Below are positions 33,990-41,122 of a DNA stretch of 41,122 nt, piece by piece. A model generated the notes under the pieces. The model was given only the letters and a program-made list of their open reading frames with translations. It had not been told where the DNA came from and ran no database searches. This stretch comes from Rhizobium sp. AAP43 (GTDB taxonomy: Bacteria; Pseudomonadota; Alphaproteobacteria; Rhizobiales; Rhizobiaceae): positions 1 to 41,122 of the forward strand of contig NZ_LJHS01000030.1 of the NCBI RefSeq assembly GCF_001296045.1, given 5' to 3'. The position numbers were made by a program, and so were the translations under genes. Positions within the stretch are counted from its first letter, which is position 1, and every line of letters starts with the position of its first letter.

Positions 33990-34585
33990 TGTTTGAGACC
34001 GGTGTTTCCGCACCGCTTGCGGCCTTGGGAAAGCGTTCTACGGGCATCAATAGGAGCGGGGACCAGGAGGGTTCGCCAAGGATATCGAGCTTCCCTTTAG
34101 CGAAGTGGAAGCCTAAGCATTCGGTACCGGCACATCCGGACAGCTCAGTGAACTGAGCCGCTGAGCACGATCATACATACGACCTTTTATCTTTGTTTTG
34201 CAATAATTTACTGAATGTCGCGTAACATATATTATGGAACATACGTGAAGCTGAAGGCTCAGCGCAGCAAAGATCGAATTTCATTTCTGAACGTCACCAT
34301 CAGTTATCTACGGCACAAGCCACATACGCACTCCTTTGGCAATCGCGTGTGTAGAGAGCCAAGAGAAGCGGCGACTGAAGATGGTTGGCGAAGCAGATCA
34401 ACCTTAAGGGCGCATCCGCGAAAAAAGTTGATAATGTCATTCATATTATATTGATCACCAGAAATTCAGTTTCTATAGATGGGCCCGGCGAGACTTGTCG
34501 CCCAGCGCCCCTCCCTCGCTGCTCCAGATCCGTGATTTCGCGGATGTTTCACCAAAGTTTTCTGCTTGCCAAAAAGGACCGGGCA
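33990..34585. other. AT-rich leader of the siderophore operon
   Basis: About 600 bases without a supported gene. It holds a perfect 7-bp hairpin (GCTCAGT, GA, ACTGAGC, 34143-34158) that may end the toxin transcript, and the iron box at 34429-34443. The receptor frame is open upstream of its true start at 34586, but that part has no signal peptide. Confidence 0.6.
34429..34443 (+). promoter_or_regulatory. Candidate iron-responsive (IRO/RirA) box
   Basis: TGATAATGTCATTCA fits TGA-N9-TCA, the IRO motif recognised by RirA in rhizobia, and sits in an AT-rich stretch 143 bases before the receptor start. A Fur-type reading of the same bases is possible but weaker. It predicts repression of the operon when iron is plentiful. 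Confidence 0.55.
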
Positions 34586-36703
34586 ATGATTTTTTCAAAT
34601 CGCGAGTTGAGCTTGCGCTACCATTTGCTCGGATCTACCGCACTTATTGGTGTGATAATTGTTTCATTGATGCCGACCACGGTATTTGCGCAGGATGCCA
34701 CCAGTGGCGTCACAGAGCTGGCGCCGATCATAGTCAATGGAGCCGGTGCCGAGAAAATCAGCGAGGACAATGACACCCTCGTCCCAGAACGCTCGGTTTC
34801 TGCCCTGAAGACTGACACGCCACTCGTCGAGACACCCCGTGCGATTTCTGTCGTTACCCGTGAGGAACTGGAGCAACGCGCAGCAACCGACATGATCCAG
34901 GCGACCCGCTACAGTTCCGGCGTTACCACCGGTGCCTTTGGCTACGACCCGCGTTTCGACCAGATCTACATCCGCGGAATAGAAACCACGACTGCGGGTG
35001 ACTTCCGAGACGGACTGCGCCAGCCGATCATGACCTATGGCTCTTTCGCGACCGAGGTCTATACACTGGATCGCATCGAGGTGTTGAAGGGGCCGGTCTC
35101 TGTTATGTACGGCGCCGCGAGTGCAGCCGGCATTGTCAACCGTATTTCCAAGCTGCCGCTCGAGGAAGCCCATCACGAGGTCGAGCTGCAATATGGCACC
35201 GTCGGCCGTAAGCAGGCCGCCTTCGACTTTGGCGGTCCCATCAATGACGAGATGTTCTACCGTGTGGTTGGCCTCACCCGCGAGGGTGAAGGAAGCTACG
35301 ATATCGCAGATGATCGCTATCTCCTGCAGCCGTCGTTCACCTGGAAGCCGAGCGACAGTACGACGTTCACCGTCTACGGTTTGGCACAGAAGGGCGAGAC
35401 AGGCGCCAGCGCTTGGAGCTATCTGCAGGGGGATGACGTCTTCCTCTATACCGACCCGGAATTCAACAGCCAGAAGGTCGACCAATACCAGCTCGGCTAC
35501 CAGCTGGAGCATGAATTCGAAAACGGCCTGACCTTCCGCCAGAACGCCAGAGCTGGGGATGTCGAGCTGAAGGCGCATTATCTCGATCGTGTAAACCTCG
35601 ACACCAATGGCGACTGGCCGACGACCGCGGTGACGGACGACATGCGCACCTACCAGATCGACAACCAGGTTGAAGGTCAGTTCGATACCGGCAGCATCTC
35701 ACACACGCTGCTCGCAGGCCTCGACTACACCTATGTCACATCGGACTTTGCCATGGGCAGCGACAGCGTAGCTCCCGGTACGGCCGCCTCTGCTATCCCG
35801 GTCCCTGCGCTCAACTACTTCACCGGCAGCGACCTCAGCCAAACCGGAATATACGCCCAGGACCAAATGGAACTCGGAAACTGGCGTGCCGTGGCCGGTT
35901 TGCGCTATGACTGGGCGCATCAGGAATCCGTCGTAAAGGGCCCCGGTGGCTCGACAAGCGAGAAAGACGATGGCGTCCTCTCCGGTCAACTCGGTCTCCT
36001 CTACCTCTTCGACAACGGTCTTGCCCCCTATCTCAGCTACGGCACATCCTTCGTGCCTTCGACCGCGCTTTCAGCAGACGGCTCAGTTCTCGATCCAACC
36101 GAAGGCCGCCAGATCGAAGCGGGCGTGAAGTACCAGCCCGAGGGCGAAAGCTACTCGTTGAGCGGCGCCGTCTATCGGCTGGTCGAAACCGGCAAACCGC
36201 AGTACGATTCTAGCTACTTGTTCTCCCACAACTCGGGCGAAAACACTTACACCGGATTTGAACTCGAAGGCCGCACCGAGTTCGAGAACGGCATCAGCCT
36301 AATCGCCGCCTACACCTACGCGCATGCCGAAATCACCAGCAACATCGACCAAACACTTATCGGCAACACGCCGTCCACGGTTCCGCGCCATGTCGCGTCC
36401 CTGTGGGTGAACTACGCGCTTCCGGATGATACGGCCCTGGCCGGTCTCAGCATCGGCGCCGGCATACGCGCCATGAGCGATTCCTTCACCAGCGACGCAA
36501 ATACCAGCAAGAACTCTGGCTCCGCCTATTTCGATGCGGCCCTATCCTATGATTTCGGCGTCACGTCACCGGAACTCAAAGGCTTGTCGCTGTCCATCAG
36601 CGCCAGCAACCTTGCCAACCGGCTCGAACAGGTCTGCACTGACGGTTATTGCTATACCGGCAGGAACCGCACAGTTCTCGGCTCGCTGAAGTACCAGTGG
36701 TAA
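34586..36703 (+). CDS. TonB-dependent ferri-siderophore receptor (FhuA/FoxA type)
   Basis: A 705-residue outer-membrane receptor. ATG 34586 has AAGGA eight bases upstream and starts a signal peptide ending VFAQ; an in-frame start 201 bases earlier lacks one. The plug domain (about 50-170) has VETPRAISVVTREELEQ, IYIRGIE and EVLKGPVSVMYG. The barrel follows, ending in the aromatic terminal residue of LKYQW expected for outer-membrane insertion. The order receptor, ATPase, binding protein, permease copies the fhuACDB operon, so a hydroxamate-type siderophore is likely. An esterase has been added after the receptor. The exact ligand cannot be told. Confidence 0.92.
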   Translation: MIFSNRELSLRYHLLGSTALIGVIIVSLMPTTVFAQDATSGVTELAPIIVNGAGAEKISEDNDTLVPERSVSALKTDTPLVETPRAISVVTREELEQRAATDMIQATRYSSGVTTGAFGYDPRFDQIYIRGIETTTAGDFRDGLRQPIMTYGSFATEVYTLDRIEVLKGPVSVMYGAASAAGIVNRISKLPLEEAHHEVELQYGTVGRKQAAFDFGGPINDEMFYRVVGLTREGEGSYDIADDRYLLQPSFTWKPSDSTTFTVYGLAQKGETGASAWSYLQGDDVFLYTDPEFNSQKVDQYQLGYQLEHEFENGLTFRQNARAGDVELKAHYLDRVNLDTNGDWPTTAVTDDMRTYQIDNQVEGQFDTGSISHTLLAGLDYTYVTSDFAMGSDSVAPGTAASAIPVPALNYFTGSDLSQTGIYAQDQMELGNWRAVAGLRYDWAHQESVVKGPGGSTSEKDDGVLSGQLGLLYLFDNGLAPYLSYGTSFVPSTALSADGSVLDPTEGRQIEAGVKYQPEGESYSLSGAVYRLVETGKPQYDSSYLFSHNSGENTYTGFELEGRTEFENGISLIAAYTYAHAEITSNIDQTLIGNTPSTVPRHVASLWVNYALPDDTALAGLSIGAGIRAMSDSFTSDANTSKNSGSAYFDAALSYDFGVTSPELKGLSLSISASNLANRLEQVCTDGYCYTGRNRTVLGSLKYQW

Positions 36704-36815
36704 TCATCGGCCTGGGCGGTCGTCTCCTCGCAATCGTCCCGCCGCGCTTACAGAGGCGCAGCTGAGGATGAAGAAATGAACGACGTCGTCGCCTGAACAT
36801 TTCTGTGGAGCGACC

Positions 36816-37709
36816 ATGACTGAAAACGCCTTCGTTCTGCCCGGAACTGTCCAATTCGATCTGGCACCAGTTTCGGGCGGCGAGCCTTACCGGATCCTCC
36901 TGTTTGTGCCAAAAGGAGAACCACCTGCCGAAGGTTGGCCGCTGCTGCTGACGACAGATGGCAACGCGACCTTTCCCTTCGCCGTGTCCAGCCTTGTGAC
37001 GCAAGCGCCCTACCCGAGCGGAACCGGGATCGACTGGGGTGTCGTCGCCGCTATCGGATATCCTGGTGATGAGCCCTACAATGCCCAACGACGGGCATGG
37101 GACCTGGGCCCCCCGCCGATCAAGTCCTATCCCCCCTATTTCGAAGGTGGCCCTCCGGTCCGCATTGGCGGGACGGGAGAACTGCTTGCATTCATAGAGA
37201 TGCAACTCTTGCCGCGGCTTGCCCAAATGGTGAAGCTCGACATCAGGCGGCGGTCGCTTTTCGGGCACTCGTTCGGTGGTCTCTTCACGCTGTACGCCCT
37301 TTTTGAGCGGCCTGGACTGTTTGCCAACTGGATTGCTGCAAGCCCGACCATCTACTGGGAGGGCAGTGAAATCCTGAACAATGAGACGGCTCGCCAACGT
37401 GTCCCGGGCAACACGGCATTCCTGCATTTGTCAGCCGGCGAGTTCGAAGGCGATCATCTGGCCCCCTTCCAGCATAGCAATGAAGATGCCGCCGCTCGCC
37501 TCGAAAAGAAGAAGATCGAACGGACGGTTGCATTGGCGTTAGAGATGGCAGAGCGCCTTGATGGTTCCGATGACGGAATTCGAACCCAGTTCGAGCTGTT
37601 TACCGGACAGACCCACATGTCCGTGCTCGGGCCGGCGGTCAATCGGGCCGTGAGCATCGCCTTCGCCGTTGCGCAGGAGATCGAAGAATCGCATGCAAAT
37701 GCTCAGTGA
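36816..37709 (+). CDS. Alpha/beta-hydrolase, likely ferri-siderophore esterase (IroE/BesA-like)
   Basis: A 297-residue protein without signal peptide, ATG 36816 with GGAG upstream. It has the esterase-D/IroE fold pattern with nucleophile elbow GHSFGG (Ser152) and a late histidine in TGQTHMSV (His267). Relatives hydrolyse the trilactone backbone of catecholate siderophores such as enterobactin or bacillibactin, freeing iron. Its place between the receptor and the ABC genes suggests it breaks down the siderophore after import. Being cytoplasmic by appearance, it acts after the FhuB/C step. The exact siderophore is not fixed: Fhu-type transporters are usually hydroxamate carriers, so this pairing is notable. 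Confidence 0.8.
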   Translation: MTENAFVLPGTVQFDLAPVSGGEPYRILLFVPKGEPPAEGWPLLLTTDGNATFPFAVSSLVTQAPYPSGTGIDWGVVAAIGYPGDEPYNAQRRAWDLGPPPIKSYPPYFEGGPPVRIGGTGELLAFIEMQLLPRLAQMVKLDIRRRSLFGHSFGGLFTLYALFERPGLFANWIAASPTIYWEGSEILNNETARQRVPGNTAFLHLSAGEFEGDHLAPFQHSNEDAAARLEKKKIERTVALALEMAERLDGSDDGIRTQFELFTGQTHMSVLGPAVNRAVSIAFAVAQEIEESHANAQ

Positions 37710-37772
37710 GGCGCAAGGCGTAACAGGTCCCGGGCTCGCCCTTTCCCCGCCACGGCAAGAAAAGGAGGCGGC

Positions 37773-38585
37773 ATGACCTCGGCGCAAAACACCGGTGGAA
37801 CCCCCAAATTGACGCAAACATTCGTGGTCGAGAACATCGGGCTCTCTATCGAAGGCAATGCCATTCTCTCGGACGTCAGCCTCGATTTTCCAGCCGGCGA
37901 AGTGGTGGCTCTTGTAGGCCACAATGGCTCGGGGAAATCCAGCCTTTTGAAAATCTTGGCGCGGCAGCTCATGCCGACTGTCGGATCGGTCAATTACGGC
38001 GGTCGCGATCTGGATCTATATCACAGCCGTGAATTCGCACGTTCGGTCGCCTATCTGCCCCAGGATCTGGGAACGGGTGCTGAGATGACGATCCGTGAAC
38101 TCGTCGCATGTGGCCGCTATCCCTGGCATGGCGCCCTCGGACGTTTCTCCGATACCGACAGGAGTATGGTCGACGCCGCGATATCAGCAACTCATATCGA
38201 AAGATATGCCGATCGTGTGGTCGGAACGCTATCCGGCGGCGAGCGCCAGCGCGCTTGGATTGCAATGCTGATTGCACAGGATGCCCGCTGTCTGCTGCTC
38301 GATGAACCGACCGCGGCATTGGATATCGCGCATCAGATCGAAGTGCTGTCTCTGGTGCGGAGACTAGCGCATGAAGCCGGCCGGAGTGTCGTCATCGTCC
38401 TCCACGACATCAACATGGCCGCACGCTTCTGCGATCGGATCCATGCCCTGAAAGGCGGGCGCGTGGTTGCCAGCGGCAAGCCGGGCGAAATCCTGCGTCC
38501 GGACACACTCAATGCCATTTACGGGATCGACATGGATGTGATTTCCGTTCCGCATCTCCCTCATCCGCTTGCCTATGCCTGCTGA
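37773..38585 (+). CDS. fhuC: Iron-siderophore ABC transporter ATP-binding protein FhuC
   Basis: A 270-residue ABC ATPase with AAGGAGG before ATG 37773. Walker A is GHNGSGKSS (49-57), the signature is LSGGERQRAW (about 153-162), Walker B LLLDEPTAALD (about 174), and the switch is VLHDINMAARFCD. The FepC/FhuC subfamily is recognised by this length and by LPQDLG...MTIRELVACGRYPWHG. It drives import through FhuB. The fhuD start overlaps or closely follows its stop. Confidence 0.92.
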   Translation: MTSAQNTGGTPKLTQTFVVENIGLSIEGNAILSDVSLDFPAGEVVALVGHNGSGKSSLLKILARQLMPTVGSVNYGGRDLDLYHSREFARSVAYLPQDLGTGAEMTIRELVACGRYPWHGALGRFSDTDRSMVDAAISATHIERYADRVVGTLSGGERQRAWIAMLIAQDARCLLLDEPTAALDIAHQIEVLSLVRRLAHEAGRSVVIVLHDINMAARFCDRIHALKGGRVVASGKPGEILRPDTLNAIYGIDMDVISVPHLPHPLAYAC

Positions 38586-38598
38586 GGTCGAACACGTG

Positions 38599-39489
38599 AT
38601 GGGGATTTCACGACGCTCATTCCTGAACTGTGCCGCAGCTGCAGCTACAGCCGCAACGATTCCGACACCGCTATTTGCGGGTGTTGACGGGAAACGGATC
38701 GTCAGCCTCGACTACGGGCTGGCATCGACACTCCTGTCGATCGGCCTGCCTCCGGTTGGAATATCCGATCTTGCAGACTGGGGGCGATGGGTGGTCGAGC
38801 CGCGCATGCCAGACTCGGTTGTCGACATCGGCAGCTCATATGAGGTCGATTTCGAGGTCCTTCTCCAATTGAAGCCGGACATCATTCTGACGACGCCTTA
38901 CCTGGACGAACTGCTGCCCAGGCTCGAACCGATCGCGAAAGTTTTGCGGCTTGAAATCTTCACGCCCGACGGAGGCCCCATCCTGCCGTCATCGATCGCA
39001 GCCACGCGCAAGCTGGCAGCAGAGCTTGGCCGCGAACGCGAGGCGGAGCTTTTCCTTGAGCGGTCAGACGCATTTTTCGACGGATGCCGCGCGCGGCTCG
39101 CCGGCCGGTCCATTCCTTCACTGGCCCTGGTGAGCTTCATGGATGCCCGCCATGCGCGCATCTACTCGGCCCCTGGTCTGTTTCACAACGCGCTCGAGCG
39201 CATTGGGCTGCGGAACGCCTGGACACGGCAATCGAATTATTGGGGCTTTGAGACGATTGGGATCGAGGATCTCTCCACCGTGAGTGACCCGGACGCGCGG
39301 CTGATCGCGCTTGAGCCCGTGCCTTCGGATGTTCTGCCGAAACTGGTCGAAAGCCGGTTATGGCAATCATTGCCATTCTCCCGGCCCGGCCATGTGTCCG
39401 TTATCCCGCCGGCGCTGATGTTTGGCATGGTCAACGAGGCCGTGCGGTTCGCAGGCCTGGTGACCGACCTTCTGGAACAAGACGCATGA
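38599..39489 (+). CDS. fhuD: Iron-siderophore periplasmic binding protein FhuD
   Basis: A 296-residue protein. The ATG at 38599 (MGISRRSFLNCAAAAATAAT) begins a twin-arginine signal (S-R-R-S-F-L) and is preferred; an in-frame ATG at 38575 overlaps fhuC and is possible. The mature part is a class III substrate-binding fold with RIVSLDYGLASTLLSIGLPPVGISD and LLQLKPDIILTTPY. It delivers the ferri-siderophore to FhuB. Its TGA overlaps the fhuB start (ATGAG). A Tat signal is seen in other alphaproteobacterial FhuD proteins. Confidence 0.9.
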   Translation: MGISRRSFLNCAAAAATAATIPTPLFAGVDGKRIVSLDYGLASTLLSIGLPPVGISDLADWGRWVVEPRMPDSVVDIGSSYEVDFEVLLQLKPDIILTTPYLDELLPRLEPIAKVLRLEIFTPDGGPILPSSIAATRKLAAELGREREAELFLERSDAFFDGCRARLAGRSIPSLALVSFMDARHARIYSAPGLFHNALERIGLRNAWTRQSNYWGFETIGIEDLSTVSDPDARLIALEPVPSDVLPKLVESRLWQSLPFSRPGHVSVIPPALMFGMVNEAVRFAGLVTDLLEQDA

Positions 39490-41122
39490 GTGTCCTTAGC
39501 CGTGATAATCTCGGGCCCGCGCTGCTCTCTCTTCTGCTGCTTTGCGGCGGATGCCTCGCGTCCTGGTTTCTCGTGGAGCCGGCGCTTTCGCAAGCGATCA
39601 CACCGGGCTACGACATCGGGCGTATGGTGCTCTACCATTCGACATTACCCCGGCTCGCCACCGCGCTCATCGCCGGGGCAGCACTTGCCCTGTCGGGTGC
39701 CCTGTTCCAGCAGGTTCTGCGAAACCCGCTGGCCGATCCGACGACGCTCGGTGTTTCGGCGGGCGCCAATCTCGCACTGGTCATAGTGTCGCTTTTCTTG
39801 CCCGGCCTTCTTGGCGTCGGGCGCGACATGGTCGCCTTGCTGGGGAGCACCGTTGCTGCTGCAATCGTCATTGGTCTCGGGGCCAGGCGTGGGTTTTCCC
39901 CATTCGCCTTGGTTCTCTCGGGCCTTGTATTGAGCCTCTGGTGCGGCGGTCTGGCTGCCATTCTGACCTATCTGAACCAGCGATACCTGGCGAGCTTGTT
40001 CATCTGGGGTGCTGGCTCTCTGGCGCAGCAGAGCTGGGTCATTCCCCTTTCGCTTCTCTGGAAGCTGGGATGCGTTGCCGTCATCTCGGCGCTGGTGATC
40101 AGGCCACTCTCACTGCTGGATCTTGGTGAGAGCAGTTCGGTAGCGCTCGGCGTCAAGCTTGCTCGGCTTCGCATCGTGGTCGTCGCCTGCGCGGTCGCAC
40201 TGGCCGCCTTCGTCACCAGCGCGGTTGGCGTCATCGGCTTCATCGGGCTGGTCGCACCGACGCTTGCGCGCCTTTGCGGGGCCCGCCGGCCGGTGCAACT
40301 AATCGTCTGGTCCCCGGTGATTGGTGCTGGACTTCTCTTTCTCGCCGACTCCGTGCTGCAAAACGTTGCAGGCAGTCTAGGAGACTTCCTGCCAACGGGT
40401 GCTGTCACCGCCATCTTCGGCTCGCCATTGCTTCTGGCGCTTCTGCCGCGATTGAAGATCCGCCACAGGGTTGATCAGGCAGCGGCGCGTCAAAGGTTGC
40501 GCCGGTGGAATTCGAAAGTCCCCGTCATCGTTGCTGTCGTCGGTATCCTGATGATTCTCGCCATCAGCCTCTTTGTGGGTCGCGGTCCCGGCAGCGCCTG
40601 GGTTGTTGTCTCCGGAGAGTTCCTCGGCGACATTCTCGCCATCCGGGCGCCGAAGGTATTTGCGGCTTTTGCATCCGGGGCAATGCTTGGCGTTGCTGGC
40701 CTCATTCTCCAAAAACTGACCGGCAACGAGATGGCGAGCCCCGAGGTCTTGGGTATCAGCGCTGGCGCAACTTTTGGCGTTGCGATCGCGCTTTTTGCCG
40801 TCAGCCCCGGTCTTTCAGGGCAGTTTGTCTTCGCCGTCGCTGGCGCTGTTGCGGTTCTCGGCGTCATACTTCTGACTGCACGTCGTTCTACCTTCGCCCC
40901 GGAACGGGTGCTGCTGGCCGGCATCGCACTGAGCGCCATGGTTGACGCGGCCGTCGGCGTTCTCAGTTCAACCGGAGATCCGAGAGCCGTCCTGCTCATG
41001 CGCTGGATGAGCGGTTCGACTTATCTGGTCAATGGCACTACGGCCCAAGTGGAAGTCATCGTCGCGGCGGTGCTGATCGCAATCGCATTTGCCGCGCGCC
41101 GTTGGCTGGATATCCTGCCGCT
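39486..41122 (+). CDS. fhuB: Iron-siderophore ABC permease FhuB, partial (runs off the window)
   Basis: The frame starts at ATG 39486, overlapping fhuD by four bases, and is open to the last base, giving 545 residues. It is the fused double-permease form: the first FecCD-type half has ALAGAALALSGALFQQVLRN-like (TALIAGAALALSGALFQQ) and GVIGFIGLVAPTLARL; the second half begins after about residue 340 and has AMLGVAGLILQKLTGNEMASPEVLGIS. The FhuC-binding loop (the GFIGLVAPTLARL region) is intact in the first half. E. coli FhuB is about 660 residues, so about 115 are missing. Confidence 0.93.
   Translation, partial: MSVLSRDNLGPALLSLLLLCGGCLASWFLVEPALSQAITPGYDIGRMVLYHSTLPRLATALIAGAALALSGALFQQVLRNPLADPTTLGVSAGANLALVIVSLFLPGLLGVGRDMVALLGSTVAAAIVIGLGARRGFSPFALVLSGLVLSLWCGGLAAILTYLNQRYLASLFIWGAGSLAQQSWVIPLSLLWKLGCVAVISALVIRPLSLLDLGESSSVALGVKLARLRIVVVACAVALAAFVTSAVGVIGFIGLVAPTLARLCGARRPVQLIVWSPVIGAGLLFLADSVLQNVAGSLGDFLPTGAVTAIFGSPLLLALLPRLKIRHRVDQAAARQRLRRWNSKVPVIVAVVGILMILAISLFVGRGPGSAWVVVSGEFLGDILAIRAPKVFAAFASGAMLGVAGLILQKLTGNEMASPEVLGISAGATFGVAIALFAVSPGLSGQFVFAVAGAVAVLGVILLTARRSTFAPERVLLAGIALSAMVDAAVGVLSSTGDPRAVLLMRWMSGSTYLVNGTTAQVEVIVAAVLIAIAFAARRWLDILP

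Noticed and set aside
34664..35578. 304-codon minus-strand frame inside the TonB receptor
   Set aside because: It is the antisense of the plug and barrel of a clear TonB-dependent receptor.
1..41122. CRISPR arrays, tRNA or rRNA genes, intact insertion sequences, repABC and trb genes
   Set aside because: None was seen on reading both strands; there is no regular repeat-spacer pattern and no transposase frame.

Overview
The window looks like part of a large conjugative plasmid, or an integrated element derived from one, of a rhizobial-type alphaproteobacterium (Rhizobium/Agrobacterium/Sinorhizobium relatives). The evidence is the Ti-plasmid-type gene order traM-traR-traHBFA-oriT-traCDG, a TraR box, a RirA-type iron-responsive box, and a set of hypothetical families (DUF736, DUF1419, DUF7007, WGR, ArdC) typical of rhizobial plasmids. 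No repABC, traI or trb (mating-pair T4SS) genes lie in the window, so it is a fragment of the replicon. The species cannot be fixed from the sequence.

Layout. (1) 1-2.5 kb: the 3' end of an RTX-repeat protein, a serine resolvase, a GNAT acetyltransferase, and a broken GIY-YIG nuclease gene that is absent from simple ORF calling because of an in-frame stop. (2) 2.5-6.2 kb, minus strand: a secreted protein, a lipoprotein, small genes including a lone VapB-like antitoxin, and a truncated, frameshifted second copy of traA. (3) 6.5-16.6 kb: a complete quorum-sensing-controlled DNA-processing system. It comprises the antiactivator TraM, the LuxR-type activator TraR, TraH, TraB, TraF and relaxase TraA leftward, then oriT and a perfect 18-bp tra box, then TraC, TraD and coupling protein TraG rightward. 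(4) 16.8-32.6 kb: a WGR protein followed by about 15 kb coded almost entirely on the minus strand. It holds a Phd/MazF-like toxin-antitoxin pair, DUF736, an ArdC antirestriction protein, several uncharacterised proteins, a large ParB-like protein, a 1706-residue methyltransferase-helicase fusion resembling phage P1 DarB in architecture, a DUF1419 protein and a Toprim protein. (5) 33.2-34.0 kb: a second antitoxin-toxin pair with a palindromic operator over its promoter. (6) 34.4 kb to the end: an iron-siderophore uptake operon (TonB receptor, esterase, FhuC, FhuD, FhuB) preceded by a TGA-N9-TCA iron box.

How it fits together. At high donor density TraR with its acyl-homoserine-lactone should activate the divergent traAFBH and traCDG operons from the tra box. 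TraA would then nick at oriT, and TraG would pass the strand to a T4SS encoded elsewhere. If the nick lies on the + strand, as the RSF1010-like nic sequence suggests, the right-hand block is the leading region that enters the recipient first. Its minus-strand genes would have the incoming strand as template. The ArdC and methyltransferase-helicase genes are plausible anti-restriction functions, and the ParB-like, Toprim and toxin-antitoxin genes plausible establishment and stability functions. This leading-region reading is my main hypothesis for an under-described system here.
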